Assembly (NCBI GenBank): GCA_006515795.1
Contig: VFMC01000131.1
Coordinates: forward strand, 12,873 to 24,355
From: Acidimicrobiaceae bacterium
GTDB taxonomy: Bacteria; Actinomycetota; Acidimicrobiia; Acidimicrobiales; Ilumatobacteraceae
Direction: 5' to 3'
DNA: 11,483 nt
The position numbers were made by a program, and so were the translations under genes. Shown here piece by piece: positions 1-7,184 of the stretch. How positions within the stretch are numbered: the stretch's first letter is position 1; each line of letters opens with the position of its first letter. The notes beneath the pieces are model-generated. The model did not search any database. It saw only the letters and a program-made list of their open reading frames with translations, and had not been told where the DNA came from.

Positions 1-24
1 AAGCAACCTCCACTTGGAACCGGC

Positions 25-50
25 GCGCACATAGTGCCCGGTATGTGTGC
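25..50. promoter_or_regulatory. Imperfect inverted repeat, possible operator
   Basis: Two 9-base arms, gcgcacata (25-33) and tatgtgtgc (42-50), are inverted copies matching at 8 of 9 positions and separated by 8 bases. The 17-base spacing between arm centres fits a dimeric regulator binding two successive helical turns. It lies about 240 bases before the glycosidase start, so it may belong to a gene to the left instead. No regulator family can be assigned. Confidence 0.22.
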
Positions 51-144
51 TCTTTGCAAGCGGCTGCGTTCGCCGTTGACACATCGAGTACTCACCGATG
101 GAGCTGGACAAGCCGGAGCAGAGTGACGCGGGTCTCGGCAAGAT

Positions 145-180
145 CTGCCAGCGAATTGTCGGCAGCAGGTCGTCGACGAC
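145..180. promoter_or_regulatory. Two adjacent palindromic sequences upstream of the glycosidase
   Basis: At 145-165 the 5-bp arms ctgcc and ggcag flank an AT-richer centre. At 169-180 there is a perfect 12-base palindrome, gtcgtcgacgac. GH3 glycosidase genes are often controlled by local LacI- or TetR-type repressors, which bind palindromes of this size. However, gtcgac-rich palindromes also arise by chance in high-GC DNA, so the assignment is weak. Confidence 0.15.
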
Positions 181-289
181 GGTCGCCAGATCGGCGTGAG
201 CGCGTAGCGCCGTGCACGTGCGAGCCTCCCATGCGCCACCAGCTCAGCGGACCGACCCTTCCCGAGCCAGGTCTGGCAAGATCAGCCTC

Positions 290-2686
290 ATGCCGATCGA
301 TCCGCAGGCCGTGCTCGCAACGCTCTCCCTCGAGCAGAAGGTCGCGCTGCTCGCGGGACACGACAACTGGCACACCGTCAGCCTTCCCGGCGTGCCAGTG
401 CTTCGTTGCAGCGACGGTCCCGCCGGGGTTCGCGGTACCACTTGGGACGGGCCGCGATCGGCGTCGTTCCCGTGCGGCACAGCGCTCGGAGCCAGCTTCG
501 ACACCGCGCTGGTCGAGGAGGTAGGCCGGGCTCTGGGCCGCGAAGCGCGATCGAAAGGCGCCCAGGTGCTGTTGGCGCCAACCGTGAACCTGCACCGCAC
601 CCCGATCGGCGGGCGCAACTTCGAGTGCATGAGCGAGGACCCCACTCTCACCGCGCAGCTTGCCGCCGCCTACGTGAAGGGAGTGCAGAGCGAACGCGTT
701 GCCGCGTGCATCAAGCACTTCGTAGCCAACGACACCGAGTTCGAGCGGATGACCATCTCCAGCGAGGTCGACGAACGAACGTTGCGCGAGCTGTACCTCG
801 TGCCGTTCGAGACAGCGGTGCGCCGCGTCGACGAGGGAGGTGCCGGCGTACGCGCCCTCATGACCAGCTACAACCGCGTCAACGGAACGTACGCGAGCGA
901 GAACCGCCCTCTGTTGCGCGGGGTGCTTCGCGACGAGTGGGGTTTCGACGGGGTGGTGTTCAGCGACTGGTACGGCACCCACAGCGCGGCGGAGTCGCTG
1001 GAGGCGTCGCTCGATCTGGAGATGCCGGGTCCGGCGCGCGAACGGGGCGAGCATCTGCTCGATGCCGTTCGAGCCGGAGAGGTCGGCGTGTCGAGGGTGG
1101 ACGAGTCCGTGCTCCGCCTGCTGTCCTTGTTCGAGTGGTGCGGCCTCGGCGATCCAGATGCCGAATCACGGGCAGACGAGGCGACCGACGACTCACCGGC
1201 AACGCGCGATGTGATCCGCCGCGCAGCCGTCGCCGGCACCGTGCTGCTGAAGAACGACCGGTCGATGCTGCCGATCGCCGATGGCGCCACCATCGCACTC
1301 ATCGGCCCCAATGCCGAGCGCGGTCAGATCCAAGGTGGCGGCAGCGCGCAAGTGCGGGCGAACCGTCCGGTCGGACCCCTCGCGGCCTTGCGCGACCGTG
1401 GCCTCGATGTCCGCCACGATCCCGGCTGCTCGATCGCCAAGCGGTTCCCCGTGGTGCGCGGTGCGTTCGACGTCGTATACCTCGGACCCGCCGGCGAGAC
1501 CGCGGCGGCCACCTCCGACCGCCTGCAGTTCCTCTGGATGGACGCGCCAGCCGAAGGCATCGCCCAACGCGCCTTCGGTGCCACCATCACCGGTACGTTC
1601 ACCCCCGACGTCACCGGCGACTGGGCGTTCGGTCTCACGGCTGTCGGAGCGGCCGTCCTGCACGTGAACGGCGAGCTGGTGTGCGATCTGTCGACACCGT
1701 TGACCGGGCACGCCTTCTTCGGGCAGGGCAGCCCCGAGATCACGGGCACCACCGCGCTCGAGGCGGGCACAGCCTGCTCGCTGCGGATCGACTACCACTT
1801 CATGGAGTCCGATCAGGTGCGCGGCCTGATGGTGGGAGCCGAGGTGGTGGCCACTGGCGACTCGATCGAACGAGCCGCGCTGGTGGCAGCCGATGCCGAT
1901 CTTGCCGTGGTGGTCGTCGGCACCGACGCCGACTGGGAGACCGAAGGTGAGGACCGCGACGACATCGGCCTCCCTGGGCGGCAGGACGAACTGATCGCCC
2001 GCGTGGTTGCGGCCAACCCCAACACGATCGTGGTCATCAACGCCGGCTCGCCGGTGTCGATGCCGTGGCTCGACGCCGTGCCGGCGGTGCTGCAGGTTTG
2101 GTTCCCCGGATCGGAGCTCGGTCCGGCGCTCGCCGACGTTCTGCTCGGCATCGAGGAGCCCGGCGGCCGCCTGCCGATGACGATCCCGAAGCGCCTCGCC
2201 GACACGCCTGCCTATCTGGCGCACCCCGGGGAGCGCGGCCGCGCCCCCTACAGCGAGGGCTTGTTCATCGGGTATCGCTGGTACGACGCCCGCGACATCG
2301 AGCCACAGTTCCCGTTCGGTCACGGACTCGGGTACACCACGTGGGAGCTCGACGAGCCGGAGGTGAGCGGTTCCATCGCAACCGGCGTGCTCGTACGCGT
2401 TCGCGTCACCAACACCGGCGCCCGACCGGGCAGCACCGTGGTGCAGTGCTACTTGTCGGGCCCCACCGACGGCCCACGACGGCCGCCGCGAGAGCTGCGT
2501 GGATTCGTGAAGGTGACGCTCGAGCCGGCCGCTACGTACACCGCGACGATCTCGTTGCCGGTTCGCGCGTTCTGCACCTGGCACCCCGACGACCAGGGCT
2601 GGGTCGTGACCCCCGGCGCGCATCAGATCTACATCGGAACGTCGTCACGCAACCTCCGCCCGGCGGGGAGCCTCACCGCTCGATAG
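290..2686 (+). CDS. GH3 family beta-glucosidase with inserted PA14 domain
   Basis: This 798-residue enzyme probably hydrolyses terminal beta-linked glucose (possibly xylose) from oligosaccharides or glycosides by the retaining mechanism. The N-terminal GH3 barrel (about 10-290) carries KHFVAND (142-148) and the nucleophile motif FSDWYG with Asp226. The second GH3 domain starts near 305 and is interrupted by a PA14 domain (about 393-525). It resumes with the likely acid/base Glu552 in ETEGEDRDD. PFGHGLGYT (675-683) and a fibronectin III-like domain (about 685-790) close the protein. The layout and length match PA14-containing GH3 enzymes such as the Kluyveromyces marxianus enzyme BglI. No signal peptide is visible, so it should act in the cytoplasm on imported sugars. 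I chose ATG 290 because MPIDPQAVLATLSLEQK is a typical GH3 beginning; the in-frame start at 212 adds a basic tail unlike the family. The ribosome binding site is weak, and no sugar transporter lies beside it. Confidence 0.93.
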   Translation: MPIDPQAVLATLSLEQKVALLAGHDNWHTVSLPGVPVLRCSDGPAGVRGTTWDGPRSASFPCGTALGASFDTALVEEVGRALGREARSKGAQVLLAPTVNLHRTPIGGRNFECMSEDPTLTAQLAAAYVKGVQSERVAACIKHFVANDTEFERMTISSEVDERTLRELYLVPFETAVRRVDEGGAGVRALMTSYNRVNGTYASENRPLLRGVLRDEWGFDGVVFSDWYGTHSAAESLEASLDLEMPGPARERGEHLLDAVRAGEVGVSRVDESVLRLLSLFEWCGLGDPDAESRADEATDDSPATRDVIRRAAVAGTVLLKNDRSMLPIADGATIALIGPNAERGQIQGGGSAQVRANRPVGPLAALRDRGLDVRHDPGCSIAKRFPVVRGAFDVVYLGPAGETAAATSDRLQFLWMDAPAEGIAQRAFGATITGTFTPDVTGDWAFGLTAVGAAVLHVNGELVCDLSTPLTGHAFFGQGSPEITGTTALEAGTACSLRIDYHFMESDQVRGLMVGAEVVATGDSIERAALVAADADLAVVVVGTDADWETEGEDRDDIGLPGRQDELIARVVAANPNTIVVINAGSPVSMPWLDAVPAVLQVWFPGSELGPALADVLLGIEEPGGRLPMTIPKRLADTPAYLAHPGERGRAPYSEGLFIGYRWYDARDIEPQFPFGHGLGYTTWELDEPEVSGSIATGVLVRVRVTNTGARPGSTVVQCYLSGPTDGPRRPPRELRGFVKVTLEPAATYTATISLPVRAFCTWHPDDQGWVVTPGAHQIYIGTSSRNLRPAGSLTAR

Positions 2687-2706
2687 TGATCGCCGCAAAA
2701 GTTGTG

Positions 2707-2720
2707 GGGACAAATGAACC
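2707..2720 (+). promoter_or_regulatory. DosR/DevR-like box, weaker distal copy
   Basis: The sequence gggacaaatgaacc keeps the conserved left half GGGAC and matches the mycobacterial DosR consensus GGGACTWWAGTCCC at 10 of 14 positions. It lies 35 bases upstream of a better copy, and DosR-type regulators often bind two tandem sites. No regulator gene is in the window, so this rests on motif resemblance alone. Confidence 0.3.
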
Positions 2721-2741
2721 AACGGACGGCCCTGTCGCGTA

Positions 2742-2755
2742 GGGACGTTAGGCCC
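2742..2755 (+). promoter_or_regulatory. DosR/DevR-like box, proximal copy
   Basis: The sequence gggacgttaggccc matches the DosR consensus GGGACTWWAGTCCC at 12 of 14 positions. Right halves reading GGCCC are also known among mycobacterial DosR sites. It lies about 80 bases before the start of the two-helix membrane protein, a sensible place for an activator site. If functional, the downstream gene would be induced by low oxygen, nitric oxide or redox stress. Confidence 0.42.
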
Positions 2756-2823
2756 TCATTGCATTGCGTCAGCGGGCGCACAGTTGACCCAGAGCGGTGC
2801 GACGAACTCACCGCCGGAATCGT

Positions 2824-2830
2824 AGGGAGG
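2824..2830 (+). promoter_or_regulatory. Strong Shine-Dalgarno site that fixes the start at 2836
   Basis: agggagg sits five bases before ATG 2836. This decides in favour of that start over the in-frame GTG at 2797, which would add a strongly basic 13-residue leader and has no such site. Confidence 0.75.
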
Positions 2831-2835
2831 ATCGC

Positions 2836-3462
2836 ATGAAGCGTCGAACACTCGACCTGGCGTTCGGATTCGGAGGTCTGGTCTTCAGCCTCGTGCTGCT
2901 GGTCGTCGGCCTGATCCTGAGCAACCAGGCAGATTTCGCCAAGGGCTACGTGAAGGACCAGTTGACAGCACAGCAGATCACCTTCACCCCCGCAGACGCG
3001 CTCAAGGGCGAGCAGGACGACGCCCCGTGTCTCGTAGATTTCGGGGGCCAGATCCTCGACACCGGTAAGAAGGCCGAGTGCTACGCCAACGAGTACATCG
3101 CGTATCACCTCGCCAACAGCGCAACCGAGGCCGGTTACGAGGGTGCCACCTATGCCACGCTCGGCACGCCGCAGCGTCAGCTGCGCGCTGATCTGCAAGC
3201 GGCCGTCGACGCGGGCGATCCCACCGAGGCCGTTCAGGCCGATCTCGATGCGGTGAACTCGCTCCGCGACACGATGTTCAAGGGTGAGACCCTTCGTGGC
3301 CTGCTGCTCACAACGTACGGCTTCAGCATCTTCGGAGACCGTGCTGCAGCGGCGGCCCTCGTCCTGCTGATCGGTTTCGTGGTGTTGCTGGCCCTGTCGC
3401 TTGCGGGCCTCGTGCACGCCTTCGGCCTCGCCAAGAGCCAACAGATGATCGTTCCCACCTGA
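2836..3462 (+). CDS. Unrecognised membrane protein with two transmembrane segments
   Basis: This is a 208-residue protein I cannot assign to a named family. A short basic start (MKRR) is followed by a hydrophobic helix (about 8-29). Then comes a 135-residue polar, acidic domain and a second helix (about 169-195) before a short tail. By the positive-inside rule both ends should be cytoplasmic and the central domain outside. That domain contains its only two cysteines, Cys65 and Cys82, which could form a disulfide across 17 residues. The segment 110-150 looks helical and possibly coiled. The gene stands alone, with a strong ribosome binding site, two DosR-like boxes upstream and a hairpin terminator downstream, so it is probably a one-gene transcript. 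A stress-linked envelope role is only an inference from those boxes. Confidence 0.75.
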   Translation: MKRRTLDLAFGFGGLVFSLVLLVVGLILSNQADFAKGYVKDQLTAQQITFTPADALKGEQDDAPCLVDFGGQILDTGKKAECYANEYIAYHLANSATEAGYEGATYATLGTPQRQLRADLQAAVDAGDPTEAVQADLDAVNSLRDTMFKGETLRGLLLTTYGFSIFGDRAAAAALVLLIGFVVLLALSLAGLVHAFGLAKSQQMIVPT

Positions 3463-3483
3463 ACGACCCAGCGTCCAGCCACA

Positions 3484-3511
3484 GTGGGCGACCCGTTGTC
3501 GGGTCGCCCAC
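3484..3511 (+). terminator. Perfect 12-bp stem, 4-base loop hairpin
   Basis: gtgggcgacccg (3484-3495) pairs perfectly with cgggtcgcccac (3500-3511) around the loop ttgt. It starts 22 bases after the stop of the two-helix membrane protein. No run of T follows, which is common for intrinsic terminators in high-GC actinobacteria. It separates this transcript from the acetyltransferase gene. Confidence 0.75.
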
Positions 3512-3577
3512 CGGCGCGCCCGTCGGACGACACACAGCCGTTCAACGCCACCCCCGACGTCGTGGCAGCATCGGTGG

Positions 3578-4381
3578 ATGATCCGTTCGGCCACACCAGC
3601 CGACTTCGACGCCATCGCCGCGATAGCCGCGGTGTACGGGTTCGACGAGCCGGATAGCGGCGTCGATGTTGCCTACCTCCACCTCGTGATGCGCACCGGG
3701 CGACTTGCGGTGGCCGAGGTGCGCACCGAGGTGGGTCCGGTGGTGGTCGGCTTCGGGGGAACGGTCGACTCCTTCGGGGCGGCGATGGTGACTGATCTGT
3801 TCGTGCTCGAGCAGTTCCACGGGCGCGGCCTCGGTGGGCGGCTCCTGCAGCACCTCGTCGGTGATCGGTCGCAGCGAATGACGTTCAGCTCCAACCACCC
3901 GGCGGCGTTGCCGACCTACCAACGCCTGGGCATGCAGCCGCGATGGCGACTGCGCTACCTCCGCGGCGGGATTCGCCACTTGCAGCACCGGGTCGACGTG
4001 GTCGAGGTCGTCGACGTGAGTCCGGAGATGTGGGCCGGATCGCGTCGCGAGTTGGCGCACCACTGGCGACGACGCGATGCGAGGCTCCTGCACATCGGCG
4101 ACGCACTCGACCCAACCGGAACCGCCATCGTCACCCACGATGACCGAAGTTGGACGCTGCAGCGCATGGAGACTCGCGGCGACCATGCGACGGCGATGGC
4201 GTCGGTGATGGCCGCCTTGCCGGAGCGGGACGCGTTGACGACCTTCGTTCCGGCGTGGTCGCACGCGGCGACGTTGCTCGACGACCTGGACTTCGAGGAG
4301 CTCGACCACGACGTGTGCTGCACGACGGCCGACGTCGTCATCCCATCGACAGCAGTGGTTCTCCATCCGGCTCTCGCGTGA
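3578..4381 (+). CDS. GNAT family N-acetyltransferase
   Basis: This 267-residue cytoplasmic enzyme should transfer an acetyl group from acetyl-CoA to an unknown amine. The N-terminal GNAT fold spans about 1-125. It starts MIRSATPADFDAI, a typical first strand and helix. Motif A appears as VTDLFVLEQFHGRGLGGRLL, whose Q79-F-H-G-R-G84 supplies the pyrophosphate-binding Q-x-x-G-x-G turn. Motif B follows as NHPAALPTYQRLGM (about 106-119). Residues 130-267 form a second half without a clear motif A, so it may be a degenerate GNAT repeat or substrate-binding domain; two-domain GNATs of this size are common in actinobacteria. The start at 3578 gives a family-like N-terminus despite a weak ribosome binding site. 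The last 44 bases overlap the end of the convergent YihY/BrkB gene. Confidence 0.85.
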   Translation: MIRSATPADFDAIAAIAAVYGFDEPDSGVDVAYLHLVMRTGRLAVAEVRTEVGPVVVGFGGTVDSFGAAMVTDLFVLEQFHGRGLGGRLLQHLVGDRSQRMTFSSNHPAALPTYQRLGMQPRWRLRYLRGGIRHLQHRVDVVEVVDVSPEMWAGSRRELAHHWRRRDARLLHIGDALDPTGTAIVTHDDRSWTLQRMETRGDHATAMASVMAALPERDALTTFVPAWSHAATLLDDLDFEELDHDVCCTTADVVIPSTAVVLHPALA

Positions 4382-4730
4382 TCCGCTGGCGGCTCAGCAC
4401 CTCGTTCAGCTCAGCCGCGATCAGCGCGACGCCCGAGTGGAGCCCGAGCCAGGTGAACAGCCCGATCACCGTGGCGAAGGTTCCGTAGACGGGCGACGCG
4501 TTGGCGATCAGGCGGACGACAACGGTCGTACCGAAGAACTGCATCACCGAGAAGGCGACGCCGGCGCAGATGGCTCCCGGCATCACCTGCCGCCATGGAG
4601 ACCGCACGCTGCACAGCCACCGGTAGGTGAGGCCGACGGTGGCCGTGTTGATCACCAGGGCGCCGATCACGAGGAGGATGCGGTTGATCATCGCGAATTG
4701 TCCGGCCCCGGCGATGCTGCTGATCGCGGC

Positions 4731-4748
4731 CGAGCCGCTGCGAGCCGC
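4731..4748. repeat. 10-bp-period tandem duplication at a YihY/BrkB frame change
   Basis: cgagccgc occurs at 4731-4738 and again at 4741-4748, the two copies separated by tg, giving a 10-base period. The duplication falls at the point where the coding frame changes. Deleting one 10-base unit joins VIGGS directly to AAISSIAGAG in the right frame. Confidence 0.75.
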
Positions 4749-5098
4749 CGATCACCCCCACGCCAAGTAGGGCCCGGCCACGCATGACGGCGAAGCTCGA
4801 CCGTTGCTCGCGTGGTAGTTCGCGGACGTCGTCGAGCGCGATCTCCACTGCGATGAAGGCGCGCAGGCCCGACCAGAGCGCGGCGAGCAGACCGAACACG
4901 AGCACCACCGTGCTACCCCGCAGCTTCGACGGATCCGACCCGAGCGTCTGCCCGATGATCGGAACGCGCGCCAGCGCCGAGTCGATGATCTTGGCCTGCA
5001 GGTCCGGTCGGCCTTCGAGAACGAAACCGAGGATCGTCGTGAGCGCGAGCACGAGCGGGAAGATCGAGAGGAAGCTGTAGTGGGAGATGAGATCGGTG

Positions 5099-5106
5099 CC
5101 GTCCGT
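5099..5106. repeat. 4-bp tandem duplication at a YihY/BrkB frame change
   Basis: ccgt is repeated back to back (acggacgg on the coding strand). Deleting one copy joins IEAYG to TDLISHYSF in one frame. A 4-base repeat alone is unremarkable; its position at the frame change gives it meaning. Confidence 0.5.
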
Positions 5107-5221
5107 AGGCCTCGATCGTCTGCACTCCGATGTCCACCGCCGGCGACCGTCGTCGCAACGGCATGAGGCGGGGGTGGTCGCTCCATGGTCGCGCGGAGAT
5201 CGATTGCCGTTGCATGGCGCA

Positions 5222-5227
5222 ACCATA
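5222..5227 (-). promoter_or_regulatory. Possible -10 element for a leaderless YihY/BrkB transcript
   Basis: On the minus strand TATGGT matches the actinobacterial TANNNT pattern and ends six bases before ATG 5215. Transcription would therefore start at or next to the A of the start codon. No Shine-Dalgarno site precedes that ATG, which fits a leaderless message. No clear -35 is visible. Confidence 0.4.
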
Positions 5228-5290
5228 GGGTGAACGGCTACGGCGGCTCGTGGCTCATCGACCGAGGTAATGCGGACGTCTCAATTGGGC

Positions 5291-5296
5291 TACGTT
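5291..5296 (+). promoter_or_regulatory. Possible -10 element for a leaderless Liv operon transcript
   Basis: TACGTT matches TANNNT and ends seven bases before ATG 5304, with no ribosome binding site in between. The placement fits a leaderless transcript starting at the first codon of the livH-like gene. A second in-frame ATG at 5313 is an alternative start. The -35 region is not convincing. Confidence 0.35.
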
Positions 5297-5303
5297 CTCA
5301 TAG

Positions 5304-6236
5304 ATGCGACGCATGGGGGTGCTGAGCAAGGCCGATCGTCGCGGGTCAGTCGCGGCCGCCTCCGTTGCCGCCATCCTCGTGATCCAACTCGTGTTCTATC
5401 CGATGCCCTTCGGCAATTGGATCCGTGGTGGGGTTCTCGGCCTGCTGAACGCGATGTTGGCGATCGGCATGGCGCTCATCTACCGAGCCAACCGCGTGGT
5501 GAACTTCGCCCAGGCCGACCTCGGTTCCGTCCCAGCTTCGTTCGCGGCCGCGCTGATCCTGTTCTGGAACTGGCCTTACATGGTTGGTCTCGGCGTAGGT
5601 CTGGTGCTCGCGGTGGTGCTCGGGGTGGTGGTCGAGATGGCGATCATCCGCCGGTTCCGCGATGCGCCACGCCTGGTGCTGACGGTGGCAACGCTCGGCA
5701 TCAGTCAGCTGATGGTGGTGCTCGGCATCCTGGTGCCGCGGTGGTGGGGCAAGAACCTGGCCAGCCAGCGCATCGCCGCACCACTCGACTGGAAGCTCAC
5801 CGTCGGCACCTTCATCTTGAACGCCAACGATCTCATCGCGCTCGTCGTGGCTCCCCTGGCGATGCTCGCGGTGGCCTGGTTCCTCGGCCGGAGCCGGCTC
5901 GGGCTCGCAGTGCGGGCGAGCGCTGAGCGCACCGATCGGGCAAGCATGCTCGGCCTCCCCGTGGCCCGCATCAACACCCTGGTGTGGGCGATTGCCGCCG
6001 TTCTGGCGTTCCTCGCGCTCTTCATGCGCAGCGCGATCACCGGAGTGCCGCTGGGGTTCGCGGTGGGCCTGCCGACGTTGCTGCAGGGCTCGTCCAGCGG
6101 CCAGGAACCACACGGCGCGACAACGATGCCACATCGAGCTGGCGCGGTGCAGAGGAGGTGCGGCCACTCGACGCGGCGGCGCTTGCCGATCCGTGGATCA
6201 ACACGATGCGGTGGGTGCTCGTCGCCGTGGTGGTGA
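5304..6236 (+). pseudogene. LivH-type ABC permease, broken near residue 261
   Basis: The first 261 residues are a LivH-type permease, the membrane subunit that forms half of the channel in Liv-type amino acid or amide importers. After a short basic start come hydrophobic helices and the LivH hallmark IYRANRVVNFAQADLG (59-74). The cytoplasmic loop LAVRASAERTDRASMLGL (201-218), which contacts the ATPases, is present. After GFAVGLPTLLQ (to base 6086) the frame continues for 49 residues of unrelated polar sequence to a stop at 6236. The family continues with a Gly-rich segment and two further helices, roughly 50-60 residues that I cannot find in any frame here. A LivH-like tail (QRPGTTRRDNDATSSW) resumes in another frame at about 6092. 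This points to an internal deletion of non-multiple-of-three size, real or from assembly. It opens the operon and is divergent from the YihY/BrkB gene, 88 bases away. Confidence 0.78.
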
Positions 6237-7184
6237 TGATGGTGACGCTCGTGCCGGTCGTGCTTCGCGTCGACTACGTGCTCAAGGCGTCGGCGCTACT
6301 GGCGTTCACCGTCATCGGCCTCTCGCTCGTGGTGCTCACCGGCTGGGCCGGGCAGATCTCGCTCGGTCAGATGGGAATCGTCGCGATCGGCGCGGCCACG
6401 AGCGCGACGTGCACCGATCGGTGGAACCTCGACCTGTCGCTCGGGCTGATCGTGGGCGCGCTTGCCGGTTCGCTGGCCGCCTTCGCCGTTGGCGTGCCGG
6501 CGTTGCGCTTGCGTGGCCTCTACCTGGCCGTCACCACGTTCGCCTTCGGGCTGGCGGTGCAGTACTGGCTGTTGAACGACCAGTTCTTCGGATGGTTCCC
6601 GCGAAGCGACCAACGGATCGAGCGGCTGCCGTTGTTCGGACGGATCGACGTGAGCACGCCGACGAGCTACTACATCTTCTCGCTCGTCGTCACCGCGGTG
6701 GTGTACGGGGCCGTGCGCGGGCGATGCGCGAGAACGAGCGTGCCGCGCAGAGCATGGCGGTGCCGATCGTTCGTGCGAAGCTGACCGCGTTCGTGATGTC
6801 GGGTGCAATCGCCGGCCTCGGAGGGGCGATGTACGCGCACCTCAACCAGTCGTTCGTGATCGCCAGCTACGGCACCGGCGAGAGCTTCCAGGTGTTCATC
6901 TCGGCCGTGATCGGAGGGCTCGGCTCGTTGGGTGGCGCCTTCCTCGGAGCGCTGTACCTGCGCGGCACGCGGTGGTTCATCACGGCCCAGGAGTGGCAGG
7001 TGCTCTCCTCGGGGGTCGGGGGGCTGTTCGTGCTGCTCGTCCTGCCCGGTGGCCTCGGGGGGCTCTGGGTGCGGCTGCGCGATCTGGTGGTGCGGCTCGT
7101 CACCGGCACGGCCCCCGGCTCGACGGTGACGCCTGATGTCGCCGTGCCGGCGCGTCAATCGGCCGAGCCCGTCGTGGAGCCGGC

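Larger units (their letters stand above)
1..289. other. Leader region without a convincing gene
   Basis: No reading frame in this stretch has a recognisable protein, a good ribosome binding site or family-like composition. The frames that stay open here run on into the antisense or shifted frames of the glycosidase gene and look like GC-rich shadows. The region carries a few inverted repeats (listed separately) that could be operators for the glycosidase gene or for a gene beyond the left edge. A TTGACA hexamer at 76-81 has no acceptable -10 partner 16-18 bases downstream. Confidence 0.5.
4338..5215 (-). pseudogene. YihY/BrkB family membrane protein, frameshifted twice
   Basis: The pieces, read in three frames, together form a protein of the YihY/virulence factor BrkB family: inner-membrane proteins with about six helices and no settled biochemical function (they are no longer held to be ribonuclease BN). 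The first frame (5215 to about 5104) ends in VDIGVQTIEAYG. The second (about 5103-4745) holds the hallmark HYSFLSIFPLVLALTTILGF and later ALWSGLRAFI. The third (about 4740-4338) holds INRILLVIGAL, FFGTTVVVRL and the typical end YGTFATVIGLFTWL...ALIAAELNEVL. Both junctions coincide with tandem duplications at 5099-5106 and 4731-4748. Removing 4 and 10 bases gives 864 bases, one frame of 287 residues, near the family length. The restored loops look a few residues short, so small deletions are an alternative. A -10 element just upstream supports the 5215 start. I cannot tell true inactivation from sequence error. Confidence 0.8.

Noticed and set aside
76..104. TTGACA at 76-81 as a -35 promoter element
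   Set aside because: The bases 16-18 positions downstream do not resemble a -10 element.
92..1054. Minus-strand open frame opposite the start of the glycosidase gene, considered as a divergent regulator
   Set aside because: No helix-turn-helix or other domain is visible, and most of it lies antisense to well-conserved GH3 sequence.
406..1950. A 514-codon plus-strand frame inside the glycosidase gene
   Set aside because: An arginine-rich shifted-frame shadow; the glycosidase frame carries all catalytic motifs.
2797..2835. GTG start at 2797 for the two-helix membrane protein
   Set aside because: It adds a very basic 13-residue leader and has no ribosome site, whereas ATG 2836 has agggagg five bases upstream.
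2629..3615. Minus-strand frame covering the small membrane protein gene
   Set aside because: It runs through the intergenic hairpin and the DosR-like boxes and has no ribosome site or recognisable domain. The plus-strand gene has both a ribosome site and membrane helices.
6701..6753. Programmed ribosomal frameshift in the LivM-like gene
   Set aside because: No slippery heptamer or downstream pseudoknot is apparent, and conserved residues are missing at the junction, which frameshifting would not explain.
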